64,000 nt of DNA. Source: Erodium maritimum (Eukaryota > Streptophyta > Magnoliopsida > Geraniales > Geraniaceae). Where the stretch lies: assembly GCA_963921825.1 (NCBI GenBank), contig OY997591.1, forward strand, positions 30,649,825-30,713,824, written 5' to 3'. The position numbers were made by a program, and so were the translations under genes. This document shows positions 9,245-21,385 of the stretch, one piece after another. The notes beneath the pieces are model-generated. The model was given only the letters and a program-made list of their open reading frames with translations. It was not told the DNA's origin and ran no database searches. The stretch's first letter is position 1; each line of letters starts with the position of its first letter.

Positions 9245-12200
9245 ATGCAATCGACTCTTGGCTCTTGCCCTCACACCCTCCAATTCCATTTTCCATGGAC
9301 AAACGAAGAAACCTACTTCCTTCCCAGAAAACCCATTTCCAGGAAACTCAAATTCCCTATCAAAACCCTCTCTTTCACGGATTCATTGAGGATTTCATCG
9401 ATTGACTATGACCCAGCTGAAGAGAGTTTGGGGAAAAGGCTCATGCCTGCGCGGCTTCCGGTGGTGGTTCGGCGGGACGGCGGGGTTTCGAGGTACTTCT
9501 GGGATGGGAGGTGTTTGCAGTTGGTTGGTGTCGATGGCGGCGCTTCGGCATTGGCTTTGGATTTTGGTGGTGGGTTTGGGAAATTTTTTGGGATATGCAG
9601 TTTGGTTGTTAGGAATTTCTTTATCCCCAAACGTGTTCATGCCAACTACATGGACTATGTGAAGTGGAAGCTTTTGCATAGGGTTTTTAGTTCAGCTCTC
9701 CAGGTTCTTGCCACTCAGGTATTGCTTTTGAATCACAACTTTGATTGAAATTTGTGGGATTTGCTTTTTTATTTTATTTTATATATTGCATGCTTAAAAA
9801 TGTTTCTTCCCCTACCTTATTGAGTTATGCTAATGATCATATGCTTTATTGGATTTTTTTGTATCAAATTTATATACATGTTTGAGGTCCACTTTTGAAT
9901 TTATTGTTCCAACTTCAAAATTTCTCAAGCACTCCATTTTAATTGTGGAAAAAGAACCACTTTTGTGATTGTTAACTCCTTGAGAGTTATAGATTTGGGC
10001 AGGCCTTTCATATTTCTCTTTTTAATAAAACCTAAATAGTTTTCACCTAAGAAAAATATAGGCGCATAGTACAACTGTTAAAAGGTATAATCACTGCCAA
10101 CTTTATAATAAAGCGCTTTCTGACTCTTGGAAATTGGTTGATATTAGGCAATGTTCCAGGCTATTGGAATTGGCTACTCTCGTTCTCTTGCATCAGCTGC
10201 TGCCCTTAATTGGGTTTTGAAGGATGGACTTGGGAGGTTATGTCGGTGCATCTACACTGCAACTCTTGCATCTGCTTTTGATACCAATTTGAAGGTATGT
10301 GTTTCATTTCCAATCAATTTAAGTTTACACTTTTTTTCATATACTACCAAGTTTTTTGAATTTGGCTACTCGCACAAATTTATTTCTTCATTCGTAGCCT
10401 TTGGGGAAGTGCATCTCTGTATTTGGGCAGGTGTAACCATTAGAGTGCAGTAGTTGGTGATGGTAGAGCTGTTAATACAAGTAAGTTTATAAATGTTAGG
10501 CATACTAAATCACTGACCTTTTTTTATCTTGCCTGAAGAGAGTTAGGTTCTCAACATCTGTGGTATTTAGCTTGAGCATTGGAGTTGAGTTGCTCACTCC
10601 TACATTTCCTCAGTATTTCTTGCTTCTTGCCTCTATTGCCAACATTGCCAAACAAATTAGCCTGGCTTGCTACTTAGCGACTGGTGTAAGAATTCTGGCC
10701 TGAACAATCTATTATTCTCTGTAACATAAGCTCTTGTATCTTTAAAAAGCTCCGTAAGCAGCAGGAGTGATATCATATTGCTTTAACACTAGTACATTTA
10801 TTGAGTTTTTCCCTAAGCAATTTTTTCTCTGTTTTGTTAATTGGTTGTCGACACAGTAATGTTTCTGTTGGATCCTCTTTGTAGGCACAACACACTAAGT
10901 GGTAATAACTAATGAGCTAGGGAATACCTCTGATTAATTTTGTACAGGATGTAAGTGAGAAACATAAAACCAGGCCAAAGGGTACCTTTATCTCATGGGA
11001 AGCAATGATGATTTAAACAATTGAACTGACCTGCATATCTTATGTAGTTCAGCAATTCTGAGACATCTTCATGGCTGCATGCATCTTGCTAGGTTGAGCA
11101 TATGCAAGTTTCGCCAACATTTGATTGTGGCATCATGGTCCTTACCCTTTATTTTCACTACAGTTATTGAAGAACACTGTAGTTTATGGCATTATTGCTG
11201 TTTAGATAGAAAGCACTTAGTGGTGTCATATCAAATGTTGAAGAAGTGTTGCTGTTCATAATGTTATATCTGAACTCAGATGTAAGGAACTTTACCCTTT
11301 TAGGAACCTTTCGATATATACTCCTAGTAAGATAGTAGTGATTGGTGGGAATGTTATTTATATTCAAGAACATGATCTCAGAGTATTTCTTTGGTAGGTT
11401 CCAAGCCATGATCTATTGTTAATCTTAATAATCTTTTGTTAAGGCTTTACTCCATAATTGTTTTTGCATTTCGATTTGTATGTTCTTCCGGCTTGCCCCA
11501 CCAATGAATACGAGAAAACATTTTGTCTTTCTAAAACGTAAAGTCCGAGTAACATTAGTTAACACGGCTTTTCAATGCTTATAACAGTCTGCTGTTCATC
11601 GAAGCTTTGCAATTGCAGACAACCTTGGTGAAATTTCTGCTAAAGCCCAGGTTAGGTGTAATTTTTGTAGCATAACTATTCTGATGTTTTTGTTTGCTTA
11701 TATGTACATATGTACATGTACACACACACGTGGCCTATATACTTATCAATTTGCAAAGGGTTTCAGATTCAAGCTGTGTGTTTTGATAACCTTGGCCTTA
11801 TGTTTGCTGCGTTTCTGAATATGTTGTTCAAGAACAACCAAAGGTTTGTTTCTCAGACAATGTGTCCTTTCCTTACTTATTTAGGAACAGAAACTAATGC
11901 ATTTATGGTTCTTGATGTGCAAGATTGCAGGCATGCCTGCCTTTCTTTGTGTACCCCATTTTCTCTGCAATTGACCTTTATGGGATATATCAAGGGCTTA
12001 AACATGTCCATCTGCAAACATTAACTAAGGTGAGCTAGAACCCTCCTATGTCTTGAGTTCTATGTTCTCTTTGATTGGAAACTTGAAAAACTGAGTAGTA
12101 AATGAAGGGCATAGGCTTGATGATTAGCATTTCTATACCATCCATTTTCTCTTTGATTGGTTTTGATGAAAGGAAAAGATATTAGTATCTTGCAACTCGA

Positions 12201-13002
12201 GTATTATGAACTGTTCAGGATAGGCTTCAAATTATACTCAACACATGGATAGAATTCGGAAACGTGCCGTCCCCCGCAATAGTAAGTAAAGAGGAAGGCA
12301 TTGAGTTATTTTGGAGCAAAGGTGAAGTCCTCTTATCATCCTTGTCTGTCATTCGGCTGACAAATGTTTTGAATCGAGCTTATAGTTGTAACAATACTTG
12401 GTTTAGGTGATGAATCATGGCGTATTAGAATAGGTTGCCTGGATCCCAAATGTCAAGTACCCAGGATGTCCATGATGGCAATGCATGGTTTAAGCAGCGA
12501 GGATTATTACTTCATATGCATGGAGATGACAAGAAGTAGGCGAGTAAGTGTATCAATCAACATTTATTTTGCCTTGAGCTCGTCCATCAAATTATGTATT
12601 CTTATTTTTCCATTTTGTTTTGTGTCAGCATGGTGTGCTCGTTTCTCTTCGAGAAGGAGCTTCTACTGAAGATATGATCATGGGTCTGTTGCAGGTAATA
12701 ATGAGTATCTAATATGAATGTTTAGTTGTTCTATTACCGTCGTCATCACCTTAACGTTGTTGATATATCAGGCCTGTTACGTTCGGAAGGCCCTCTTATC
12801 GAGCAGAGGCATATGGGATAAGAGTGGCGATGCCTCAGATGTAGCAATCAAGGAGTGGTTCAAATTGATTAGTGATAGCAAGCAGTGGGCGCAAAGGGAC
12901 ATGGGCTTGTTGAGTGAATATATGTCAACTAGGGGTTGGGCTGTTAAGAACATACTATTGAATACTCACGAGCAAGACCGATATAGTTTTGTTGACAATT
13001 GA
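9245..13002 (+). CDS. RUS4: ROOT UVB SENSITIVE family protein (DUF647), RUS4-like, ten exons
   Basis: Exons read by eye: 9245-9718, 10148-10294, 10539-10685, 11588-11650, 11767-11843, 11924-12029, 12219-12321, 12407-12543, 12629-12694 and 12772-13002. All introns are GT-AG, phases agree throughout, and the sum is 1551 nt (516 aa plus stop), the usual size for this family. Conserved family segments include FFIPKRVHANYMDYVKWKLL, ALNWVLKDGLGRLCRCIYTA, SVVFSLSIGVELLTPTFPQY, SFAIADNLGEISAKAQ and AIDLYGIYQGLKHVHLQTLT. The hydrophobic central segments fit the family's reported membrane or plastid association. RUS1 and RUS2 act in root UV-B sensing and auxin transport; the RUS4 assignment rests on the N-terminus and overall pattern and could be another paralogue. 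Codon use and motifs are undamaged, so this appears functional. It is the only intact host gene seen here. Confidence 0.88.
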
Positions 13003-13230
13003 AAGTTTTGTTTTTTTTAATTATTATTTCTAAGTGCTTTCAAAAGGTGGGCTTGTTTCCGTTTCATATGATAAGAGGGCCAAAAATAACGAACAGCCAC
13101 ATCTCACACTCAATTGAGGATACCGCAAACAGAGAACTAGTAGTAGTAGCCTGCGTACTTTGAGATGTTATTCTCTGCTAGATAATTACCTAGTCACGCA
13201 CACACAAACGTATAATAGGTTTATAGATGC
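13003..13230 (+). other. 3' flank of the RUS-family gene
   Basis: AT-rich sequence likely to hold the 3' UTR. No strong signal beyond AT-rich runs after the stop (ttttttttaattattatttc). It ends where the foldback element begins. Confidence 0.5.
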
Positions 13231-14765
13231 ATATACTAACGTACTGAGGAGAAATATAATAGAAACTCTCATTCTCCTAAAAACTGTGTGAACCAACCCT
13301 AACCATACACCATTTAAATCCAACATTCACCATAACGCCACATCATCATCCCAATTCCATCAAAAGCCACGCCAATTTCTTCCTTTCTCACACAAGCAAG
13401 GGCATAATTGTAAAAGCATGGTGCCATGTGGACGAGTGTCCATTTTTTCTTAACCAATTCACTAATTTAATATTTCCCGCTTCGTTTGAACTCCGATTAA
13501 CTTCAAACTTGCGCCAATATTTTTCTTTTTCCAAGGGCTTTAAATCAAGATCAGTCATGAATATATTTTGAAACACGAAAATAAAAAGTTATATTGGGGT
13601 GATAAAAACAATGTTAAGTGTTGATAAATCTTCACTAATAAATTTTTCATATCGGGGTATCAAACTAGTGCTAAATAGTGTTTAGTGTGGATAAAACTAG
13701 TGCTTAATGTTCATAAAAAAACATGTGATGATGTAATAAAAATCATGTTCGATTTTGGAAAATGAGGTGATAAAACTAGTGTTCAGTGTTGATAAACCCA
13801 GTGTATAGTGTTGATAAAAATTACACAGACTTAACTTTTTTTTAAATCAGCCCAAAAATAAGGGTGATAACCTAGAGTTTAGTGTTGATAAAAAAACATG
13901 TGATGGGATGATAAAAACACATGTAATTTAATGATAAACATAATGTTTAGTGTTGATAAAACTAGTGCTTAGTGTTCATAAAAAAACATGTGATGATGTG
14001 ATAAAAATCATGTTTGATTTTGGAAAATGAGGTGATAAAACTGGTGTTCAGTGTTGATAAACCCAGTGTATAATGTTGATAAACCCAGTGTATTGTGTTG
14101 ATAAAAATTACACAGACTTAACTTTTTTTTAAATCAGCCCCGAAATAAGAGTGATAACCTAGAGTTTAGTGTTGATAAAAAACATGTGATGAGATGATAA
14201 AAACACATGTAATTTAATGATAAACATAGTGTTTAGTGTTAATAAAACTAGTGCTTATTGTTCATAAAAAAACATGTGATGATGTGATAAAAATCATGTT
14301 CGATTTTGGAAAATGAGGTGATAAATCCAGTGTATAGTGTTGATAAATCCAGTGTATAGTGTTGATAAACCCAGTGTATAGTGTTGATAAAAATTACCCA
14401 GACTTAACTTTTTTTTTAAAAATCAACCCCGAAAATAATTTTTTTTCGTGCTTCAAAATATATTCATGACTGATCTTGATAGAAAGCCCTTGAAAAAAAC
14501 AAAACTAATGGCGCAAGTTTGAAGCCAATCAGAGTTCAAACGAAGCGGGAAAAATTAAATTAGTGAATTGGTAAAAAAATATATGATGATTTTACTAAAA
14601 AGTCCTTACCCATTACTAAAAAGTGCTGTTTTTTTGCAGTCAAAAAGTCAACAAATCAATTGCATCTCATCCATCCATTCTTAAAATGAATGGCTTGGAT
14701 TGGTTCACACAGTTTTTACGTTAAGAAGTGGTTTCTATTTGATTTTTCCTCCTAACGTACTAACT
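13231..14765. mobile_element. Foldback element with long inverted arms
   Basis: Left arm (13231-13600) and right arm (about 14430-14765) are inverted relatives. Outer tips read actaacgtactgaggag on the left and the inverse of cctcctaacgtactaa on the right. Both arms contain aaaactgtgtgaaccaa, and the inner arms contain the inverted pair around cccgcttcgtttgaactccgatt and tcatgaatatattttg. The inner-arm core recurs in the elements at 26.6/27.9 kb and 49.4 kb. The centre is a tandem repeat. No transposase is encoded; it may be a non-autonomous Mutator-type or other DNA transposon (class uncertain). Confidence 0.75.
13600..14400. repeat. Tandem repeat of about 283 bp built from short TGTTGATAAA units
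   Basis: About two and a half copies of a ~283-bp unit. Each contains acttaactttttttaaatcagcc, several gtttagtgttgataaa/cccagtgtatagtgttgataaa sub-repeats, aaaacatgtgatgatgtgataaaa and gattttggaaaatgaggtgataaa. Boundaries lie near 13826 and 14108. It is the spacer between the arms of the foldback element. Confidence 0.8.
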
Positions 14766-14955
14766 AAAAAAGACTTTTGAGAAACACATTCTCTCGATAC
14801 TTGTGTTGCTGTCCTAGTATTGACCTAGCTTTCTGTCACGACTGTGTCGTTGTCCTCGTCTGTTGTGCCGTCATACTCAGCCACCGACAGGTCTCCATCC
14901 TCAGGGGATTCCCTCGCTCTTCTTCCCCTTATCATGCCTCTAAAGCCACCAATTG
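14766..14955. other. Short unassigned segment
   Basis: Sequence between the foldback element and the Reina-like LTR. Nothing recognised. It ends in AATTG, the apparent left target duplication of the LTR element (right copy CATTG). Confidence 0.4.
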
Positions 14956-15305
14956 TGTCAGGCCCTTGCTAAAGCTTCGAAGAATTCGTGGCTTTATTGA
15001 TGAACTTTGGGAGAATTATAGACGTCTCTGGCCTTCATTGCCAAGCTCGCTCTCAATTCTCTCTCTACAGGTTTGGTCGAAGTGCAAGAATGAAGAAGAT
15101 GAAGAAGGAAATGCTGACGCGGAGCTTTATACTTTAGCTCATGTGTTTCCACGTCAGCGTAACAGACTCTGGACCCCTAACGGCTAGACACGACGTGTAA
15201 TAGATCGGTCCACTTGCCAGCTGGCGCGTTGACTGCTCGCGTGGAGCTGCGCTGCTTAAAGTGTGACGACGTCATTTGGGCCTTCGTCTCCATGAGTTCC
15301 TGACA
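14956..15305 (-). repeat. 3' LTR of the Reina-like element
   Basis: On the minus strand it begins TGTCAGGAACTCATGG and ends GGGCCTGACA. It is preceded (to the right) by the purine tract gcctcttccaaggaagggg at about 15306-15330, a likely polypurine tract for plus-strand priming. Confidence 0.9.
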
Positions 15306-18300
15306 CTGCCCCTTCCTTGGAAGAGGCTTGTCCCCAAGCCTCATCGTCAAACGTGCGGCCGGGAAAATTATTCGGAGCCAAGCGATGTCCTCCCACGTGG
15401 CGTCCTCCAGTAAGGCGTCTGACCACTGGACCAGCTTCTGGACCACCGTCTGGTTGTGCCGTTTGATCGTTCTGGTGCGCAGGATGTGAACTGGCTCGAC
15501 CTTGATCTGCCCGGTCGTAGTGGTCTTCGGCAAGGTTATGGCGTTGACGTGTCGATGCCCATCCTGGCGCTTGAGGAGGGAGACATGGATGGTGGGGTGG
15601 ATGCGAGTTGTCGCCGGAAGACGCAGGGTGTACGCCATTGCTTTGACTTTTCCAATGATTTCAAAAGGCCCGAAGTATCGTGCCGCCAATTTCAGATTCC
15701 GGCGAAGCGCTACCGAAGTCTGGTGATAGGGCTGCAAGCGAAGGTAGACCCAATCGCCGACATAGAATGTCCTCTCTGTTCGATGCTTGTCCGAAAGAGT
15801 CTTGGTCCGATCTCGAGCCACTACGAGATTCTCTTTGACTAGTGCCCAGATTGCTTGGCGATTTGTACCAAATGACTCTACTACTGCCACATTAGTGGTG
15901 AAAACTGAAGTTGCGGGCGACGGCGGCACGTGACCGTACAAAACTTCAAATGGGGTAGACCAAATAGCGGTGTGATACGAGGTGTTGTACCAGTACAATG
16001 CCAAGCTTAACCACCGCGTCCATTGCTGTGGGATCTGATGCGTTGTCAACCTCAGAAATTTTTCGATGCATTGGTTTACGCGTTCCGTCTGCCCGTCGGT
16101 TTGGGGGGTGGTACGCCGTTGACAGTTGCAGCTTCGAACTGAGCAGAAGGAAGAGTTCTCTCCAAAACTGACTGAGAAATATGCGATCTAGATCGGAGAA
16201 CATGGTGCGAGTTGCTCCCATGCAGCTTGTACACGACGTCGATGAACGCTTGAGCCACCTGCACCGCGCTGTACGGATGTTTGAGGCCGATGAAGTGGCT
16301 ATACTTTTGAGAAGCGGTCCACCACGACTAAAACAGAGTCGAAGTTTCCCGACCTTGGGAGCTCGTCGATGAAGTCTAAGCCAATGTCGTGCCAGGGTAT
16401 AGTTGCAAGGGGCAATGGTTGCAAGAATCCTAGGTAGGCGACACCCTCCGTCTTGCAACGTTGGCAGGTGTCGCAGGCTCCCACAAATCTCTTGGTGTCG
16501 CGTTGCAACTGTGGCCACCATAAATACATTGTGATTCGGTTGGCCGTGGCTCGGACGCTGGAATGGCCTCTTAAAGGAAAATCATGCAGAGCTCGTAATA
16601 TCTTGGTTTGAGTCTCACCATTTTTTCCGACATACCGCTTGTTGTTGACTGTTATGACTCCTTGCTGGAGATCATATCCGGCCATGGCTTGTGGCGCTAT
16701 TGCGAGTCTCTACATGAGGCCTTCTGCCTCCTCATCGCCTTCGTAGCTGGTGGCTAGCTCTGCCATCTAGGATGGCACAGTCACTAAGAGCTCGTTGAGC
16801 ACAACATGTGGTCGGCGAGATGAGGCGTCGGTGACCCTGTTCTTTGCCCCAGGCTTGTATTGACGCCATTTTTGCACGACCAGAATCATGGCCAACATCT
16901 CCTTCTCGTATGTATAGAGCCCGCCTACTCGTGGTACTAACGCCTTGCTGATGAATGCCAATGGTCGACCCTCTTGCATCAAAACCGCCCCCACGTCGTT
17001 CTCCGACGCGTATGTCTCGACCACGAAGGTCTTGGTAAAGTCCGGAAGTGCCAGTATCGGTGCTTGGCTCAGGGCCTGTTTGAGCCGTCGAAAACTCGCC
17101 TCTTCCTTGTCTGTCCAGCGAAAACCCACAGATTTCCTGAGCAATTCTGTCATGGGCCTAGCCATGGGCCCGTATCGTTCCACAAAACGTATGTAATACC
17201 CAGACAATCCGAGAAAGCCTCGGACGCCTCTGACGGATTTTGGGGTCGTCCAGTCTACCATGGCCTGAACCTTCGCCGGGTCTGTAGCTACTCCGTCGCC
17301 TGATATAAGATGCCCAGGTGTTCGACGACAGTTACCCCAAAGGAGCATTTAAAGAGCTTGGCATATAATTTCCGTTCCCTCAATGTGGCGAACACGATCT
17401 TCAAGTGTTCTCTAAGTTTATCCTGGCTTCGACTGTAAATCAGGATGTATTCGAAGAACACCAAGACGAACTTGCGTAGATGGTCACAGAACACACTGTT
17501 CATGAGGCTCTGGAAGATCGCCGGAGCATTGGTGAGCCCAAACAGCATCACTCAGAACTCGTAATGGCCGTCGTGTGTGCGGAAGGCGGTCTTATGTTCA
17601 TCTTATTCGGCCATCTGATCTGGTGATACTATGCACATAAGTCTATCTTAGAGAACATGGTGCTACCTGCGAGTTCGTCGAGTAGCTCATCGACGGTGGG
17701 AATCACAAAGCGGTCCTTGACGGTGATGTCGTTGAGCGCTCTATAATCAATGCAGAAGCGCCACGACCCATCCTTCTTCTTCACTAGTAGGACTGGAAAT
17801 GAATACGGGCTCGAGCTTTTTGTAATGATGCTCGTCTCGAGCATCTCGCGAACCATGTCCTCAAGTGTATCCTTCTGTTCTCTACTGTGTCCGTACTGCC
17901 TCACCGCCAGTGGGGACGCTATGGGCACAATGGGGAAGTGGTGATCATGGTCTCGGTGAGGAGGAAGCTCCGTTGGAACACGAAAACATCTTGGTTGTCT
18001 TCCATGCATTGTCTCAGTGCTGGATCCATGACCTCCTCGATGTTTTGTTATGCGTTCAACTTATAGAGCTGACCCTGCTTCGCCTCCTTCACTAGGCTCT
18101 TGTTACTCAGACCTCTACTAGCACGGGGATGGTGTTGCTCCTTGAGCACCAATAGTTGTTCCCGCACCCTGATCGAGATTCACCGGTCGATGAAGTTAAA
18201 GGTGACCGAATTCACTGATTTCATCCAGTCTATTCCCAGGACAAGCTCGCACTCTTCCAGTGGCATGGCGAGGCAATCCCAGGTAAATGAACACCCCCAG

Positions 18301-18690
18301 GCTCCATGTCAGTCGACTCTAACTCGTGCAAATGAATTTGTTTCCATTTCGCAGCAGGATGTGGGCCTCCGACGACGGTTGCACAACGATATCTAGCCTA
18401 CGCGCCGTGAGCTCATCCAAGAAACATGCTATGGCGTCCGTGTCCACCAATGTGGAGGCTGTTTCCGCCGTCACTCTTGCTTCGATTCGCATGGCATGGG
18501 TCTTTCTCCCGTTCATGGCCCTTAGTGACTCTTCTCGGATCGCTGGTCTCGCCGCCTCGGCAACATACACGGTCTCGTTCCGATCAGCCGCCCAGTCCAT
18601 ATCTTCTTCCTCTGCCCAAGGCTCCTCCTCGAGCTCCTCAATGATGGGTTCCACTTCACGGGACAACATGAACAGTTGTTGACAGTTTGG
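15306..18690 (-). pseudogene. pol: Broken Ty3 pol: protease, RT, RNase H, integrase, chromodomain
   Basis: Fragments in minus-strand order: protease near 18500-18450 (LVDTDA in place of DTG); reverse transcriptase 18009-17300, with LLVKKKDGSWRFCIDYRALN and FGLTNAPAIFQSLMN, but the YxDD-box region reads FFEYILIYS, so the catalytic aspartates are lost; RNase H 17250-16770 (FVVETYAS where an Asp is expected); integrase zinc-binding region and core 16685-15940 (HDFPLRGHSS, CDTCQRCK, GLDFIDELP); integrase C-terminus and chromodomain 15940-15310 (LVQWSDALLEDATWED). Several stop codons and frameshifts separate these pieces. The domain order is that of a chromovirus. Loss of protease, RT and RNase H catalytic residues shows long inactivity. 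Confidence 0.88.
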
Positions 18691-20150
18691 ACAGACGTGC
18701 GCTCGAGTGTACCTCGCTGGACAAGTGTAGCAAAGGCCTTGCCGGCGTCGTTCCTCGCAATACTCTTAGTTGATATTTCTGACTGGCAAGGGTCCTCATA
18801 TGGCGCTCGATCCTGGCGGTGGCCCTCGTTGATGTGGTGCTGGTGGATTATAAGTCCTAGTGACCTCTCGTGCTGGTGCCGGCATAGTTGGTGTCCTCGG
18901 TCGTGCGCTCTAATCGGGAGGCCTGGTGTTTCCAATTCCCCACCGCGCTCTAGATCTCTATCCTTCCATCCTAGCTAGGAACATAGCTCTCCCCAACGAA
19001 TCTTGTTCGAGCATCATAAACCCAGCTCTCAGGTGAGTCTTGAGGCCGCTGAAGAAATTGGCCACGAAGAACTCCTCTGTAAGCCATGGATTGCATGCAA
19101 TCATCATTCCCCGCATTGCATCAAAACACTCTTCGTACTCTTGCACCGATCCATCCTGCTGTAGATGTTTGAAGTTGGCGAAGATGTATTCGGTTCTACC
19201 ATCTTCTAACTTCCAAGTCAGGTCCTGCATCATCTGCTCCCATGTGATGTGATGGTGGCTCCGCTGGTAATCATGGAACCACACTTCATCTCTGCCGGCG
19301 AAGTTCATTCTGACCAATCTCACCTTGAAACCTCTGGCACTGTACACAAAAGAAATAGTTTGTGAGTTTTCTAATCCAACCTTGTACGCCATTACCGTAA
19401 AACACATGAAATTGGATCTGAGGCAACCTGAATTGTAGTGTGCCGTTGTCTCGCCTCATATCACCGCCTCCTCGATGTCTATCCTCATCGTCTCTCTGAC
19501 CGTACTCTTGGTCATCATGTCGCCGCTGGTAGTACTGCTCCTCTCGTCGATCTTCAGTGGTGTCATCGCAGAACAGTTGCTCCTCTCGAAGTCGAACGTC
19601 GCCTTAGTGTTCTAGTCTGGTTCTCACTGACGGTATGGGAGCTCGAAACTCCGGAGGCGGAATTCTTCGTGGTGGCTCTGAGTGAGATGGTTGTTTGTGT
19701 TCCGTAGGCGGAGCTCGTCGTGGAAGCTTCGTCGCTGGTGGATCGTTGTACTCTGGTGGAAGAGCTCGCCGTGGTGGCTCGGCCGATAGATCTCTTGTTG
19801 CTGGTGGAAGAGATCGTCGTAGCGGTTCTGCGTGTGGAGGATCTCTGGAATCTTGTGATGACGTTCTAGCGTCGGTGTCTTCCCGGCGATTGAGGCTCTC
19901 CCGCGGTGGCAGAGTGGTCCTTTGCTTGATGTTCTCCACGCGATCGGTCAAGTTATGAAGCATCGTGTTCATAACTCACAACATCGTGGAGATCTCCCCG
20001 AATTAACCTTCAGTTCTGTCCGCCAGCCCGCCGTAGCTTCCATCTGTGGCCAGAGTGTCTGGAACTACTCGGAGAGGTTCTGCACCGGAGCGATGCTAGC
20101 GTCCACGGCTCGACGGGCGATATCATTCAGCTCGGTTGCTCGTCTCATGG
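18691..20150 (-). pseudogene. gag: Broken Ty3 gag of the Reina-like element
   Basis: The matrix/capsid part is visible in the frame 19407-18958 (TWEQMMQDLTWKLED, SVQEYEECFDAM, FFSGLKTHLRAGF), preceded by a Pro/Arg-rich N-terminal region (19972-19604) with repeated PPRR.(L/A)PP units. A single zinc knuckle of the GLCYTC..H.C form follows near 18760-18690 in another frame. Frame breaks between these parts make the gene non-functional. Confidence 0.8.
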
Positions 20151-20161
20151 TGTCCGTGGTC

Positions 20162-20177
20162 GGTGGCTCTGATACCA
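20162..20177 (-). promoter_or_regulatory. Primer-binding site of the Reina-like element
   Basis: The minus strand reads TGGTATCAGAGCCACC, complementary to initiator Met-tRNA, three bases inside the 5' LTR (20181-20529). Confidence 0.9.
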
Positions 20178-20180
20178 CTT

Positions 20181-20529
20181 TGTCAGGCTCTTGCTAAAGC
20201 TTCGAAGAATTTGTGGCTTTATTGATGAACTTTAGAGAATTACAGACGTCTCTGGCTTTCGTTGCCAAGGTCGCTCTCAATTCTCTCTCCACAAGTTCGG
20301 TCAAAGTGAAAGAATGAAGAAGATGAAGAAGGAAATACTGACGTGGAGCTTTATATTTCAGCTCATGTGTTGCCACGTCAGCGTAACAGGCTCTGGACCC
20401 CTAACGGCTAGACACGATGTGTAACAGACTGGTCCTCTTGCCAGCTGGCGCGTTGACTGCTCGTGTGGAGCTGCGCTGCTTAAAGTGTGACGACGTCGTT
20501 TGGGCCTTCGTCCCCATGAGTTCCTGACA
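20181..20529 (-). repeat. 5' LTR of the Reina-like element
   Basis: Same sequence and ends as 14956-15305. As in the left LTR, a region of plausible promoter sequence (tttatatttcagctc, 20350) lies in the middle. Confidence 0.9.
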
Positions 20530-20534
20530 CATTG

Positions 20535-21240
20535 GTTTTGTTAAACCGATAAGGGAGAGGAAGAAACGCCGACCCAAAACCCCACCTTAGGCTACGACTT
20601 CGGCATCCGGTGCAACCTTCGTTGGTGGTTTACTCGTCGGGTGATACCACACCGACGTCGATCACGACCAAGGTAACGGTGGTGGTTTACTCGCCGGGTG
20701 ATACCACACCGACGTCAATCACGACCAAGGGGAAACGGGGCCGACCTCTCAAACTGCCCGGCCAAGTCGTATCGTCGGGTTCCATGGGGGCTCCCCATGC
20801 TCCTGTGAGTTCACCGGAGACGATCTCACCGCTTCCTCTATTAACCACGGCGGTGGCAACTACTGCTAGGGATACAGAGCCGTCTACTTCTGGATGGACA
20901 TTTACCGACCCCTTCAACGTACCATAATCATGCACTTCCGGGAATACCCGGACCCCTGCAGGGTTAGTCTCACATATGAGCGATTACCCGTTTTTTTTAA
21001 TTGCGGGAGGATCGGTCACATGGTCCGACACTGTGATTGAGAGGTGTCAGGGGTGCCCCACTTTGATGACTCGATCCTGGAATTCAAGACTACTAAGGTG
21101 GACATACCATATGTCATGGATTGGGAAAGAGAAACACCCCCACCACCGTCGGGATTTTCACCATTGATCTCGGACACGCTACCAAAGGTTGAGTCATCTT
21201 GAGGGAAGGAGCCCCTTGTGACCCCATACACGGTACCTAA
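20535..21240 (+). pseudogene. LINE (L1-type) ORF1 fragment with damaged zinc knuckle
   Basis: A + strand reading near 20940-21050 gives YERLPVFFNCGRIGHMVRHC, the pattern around the zinc knuckle of plant L1 ORF1 proteins; the first knuckle cysteine is replaced (FFNC). The sequence continues ILEFKTTKVDIPYVMDWERE before a stop. Upstream at 20612-20735 a ~60-bp segment (ggtggtttactcg.cgggtgataccacaccgacgt) is tandemly duplicated, and a GRPLKLPG-type basic stretch precedes the knuckle. No endonuclease or reverse transcriptase is present. The Reina-like element inserted at its left edge. Confidence 0.65.
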
Positions 21241-21385
21241 CCCGTTCCTAGGGTGTTAGGGTCGATTCGGGGTGGCACCTTTCCCTTGAGGTCCTGGCCA
21301 GACTTTAGAGATAAACCCCCCTAAGTGATCATTGAAGCGTAGCTTTCAACTGTTCTTATGGTTGTGTAATCCAACCCTAATGATA
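21241..21385. other. Short unassigned segment
   Basis: Nothing recognised between the LINE relic and the copia relic. Confidence 0.35.

Larger units (their letters stand above)
14956..20529 (-). mobile_element. Complete but mutated Ty3 chromovirus, Reina-like (5574 bp)
   Basis: Two LTRs of 350 and 349 bp (14956-15305 and 20181-20529) bound an internal region with primer-binding site, gag, protease, reverse transcriptase, RNase H, integrase and a C-terminal chromodomain, in that order on the minus strand. Flanking bases are AATTG and CATTG, a target duplication with one change. Small size, short LTRs, the GLCYTC..H.C knuckle and the chromodomain point to the Reina clade. Every open frame is broken by stops or frameshifts, so it cannot make its own proteins. 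The LTRs look about 93-95% identical by eye, so it is not very recent. Confidence 0.88.

Noticed and set aside
18100..19960. Several + strand open frames over the Reina-like gag and pol
   Set aside because: Antisense shadows of a minus-strand retrotransposon.
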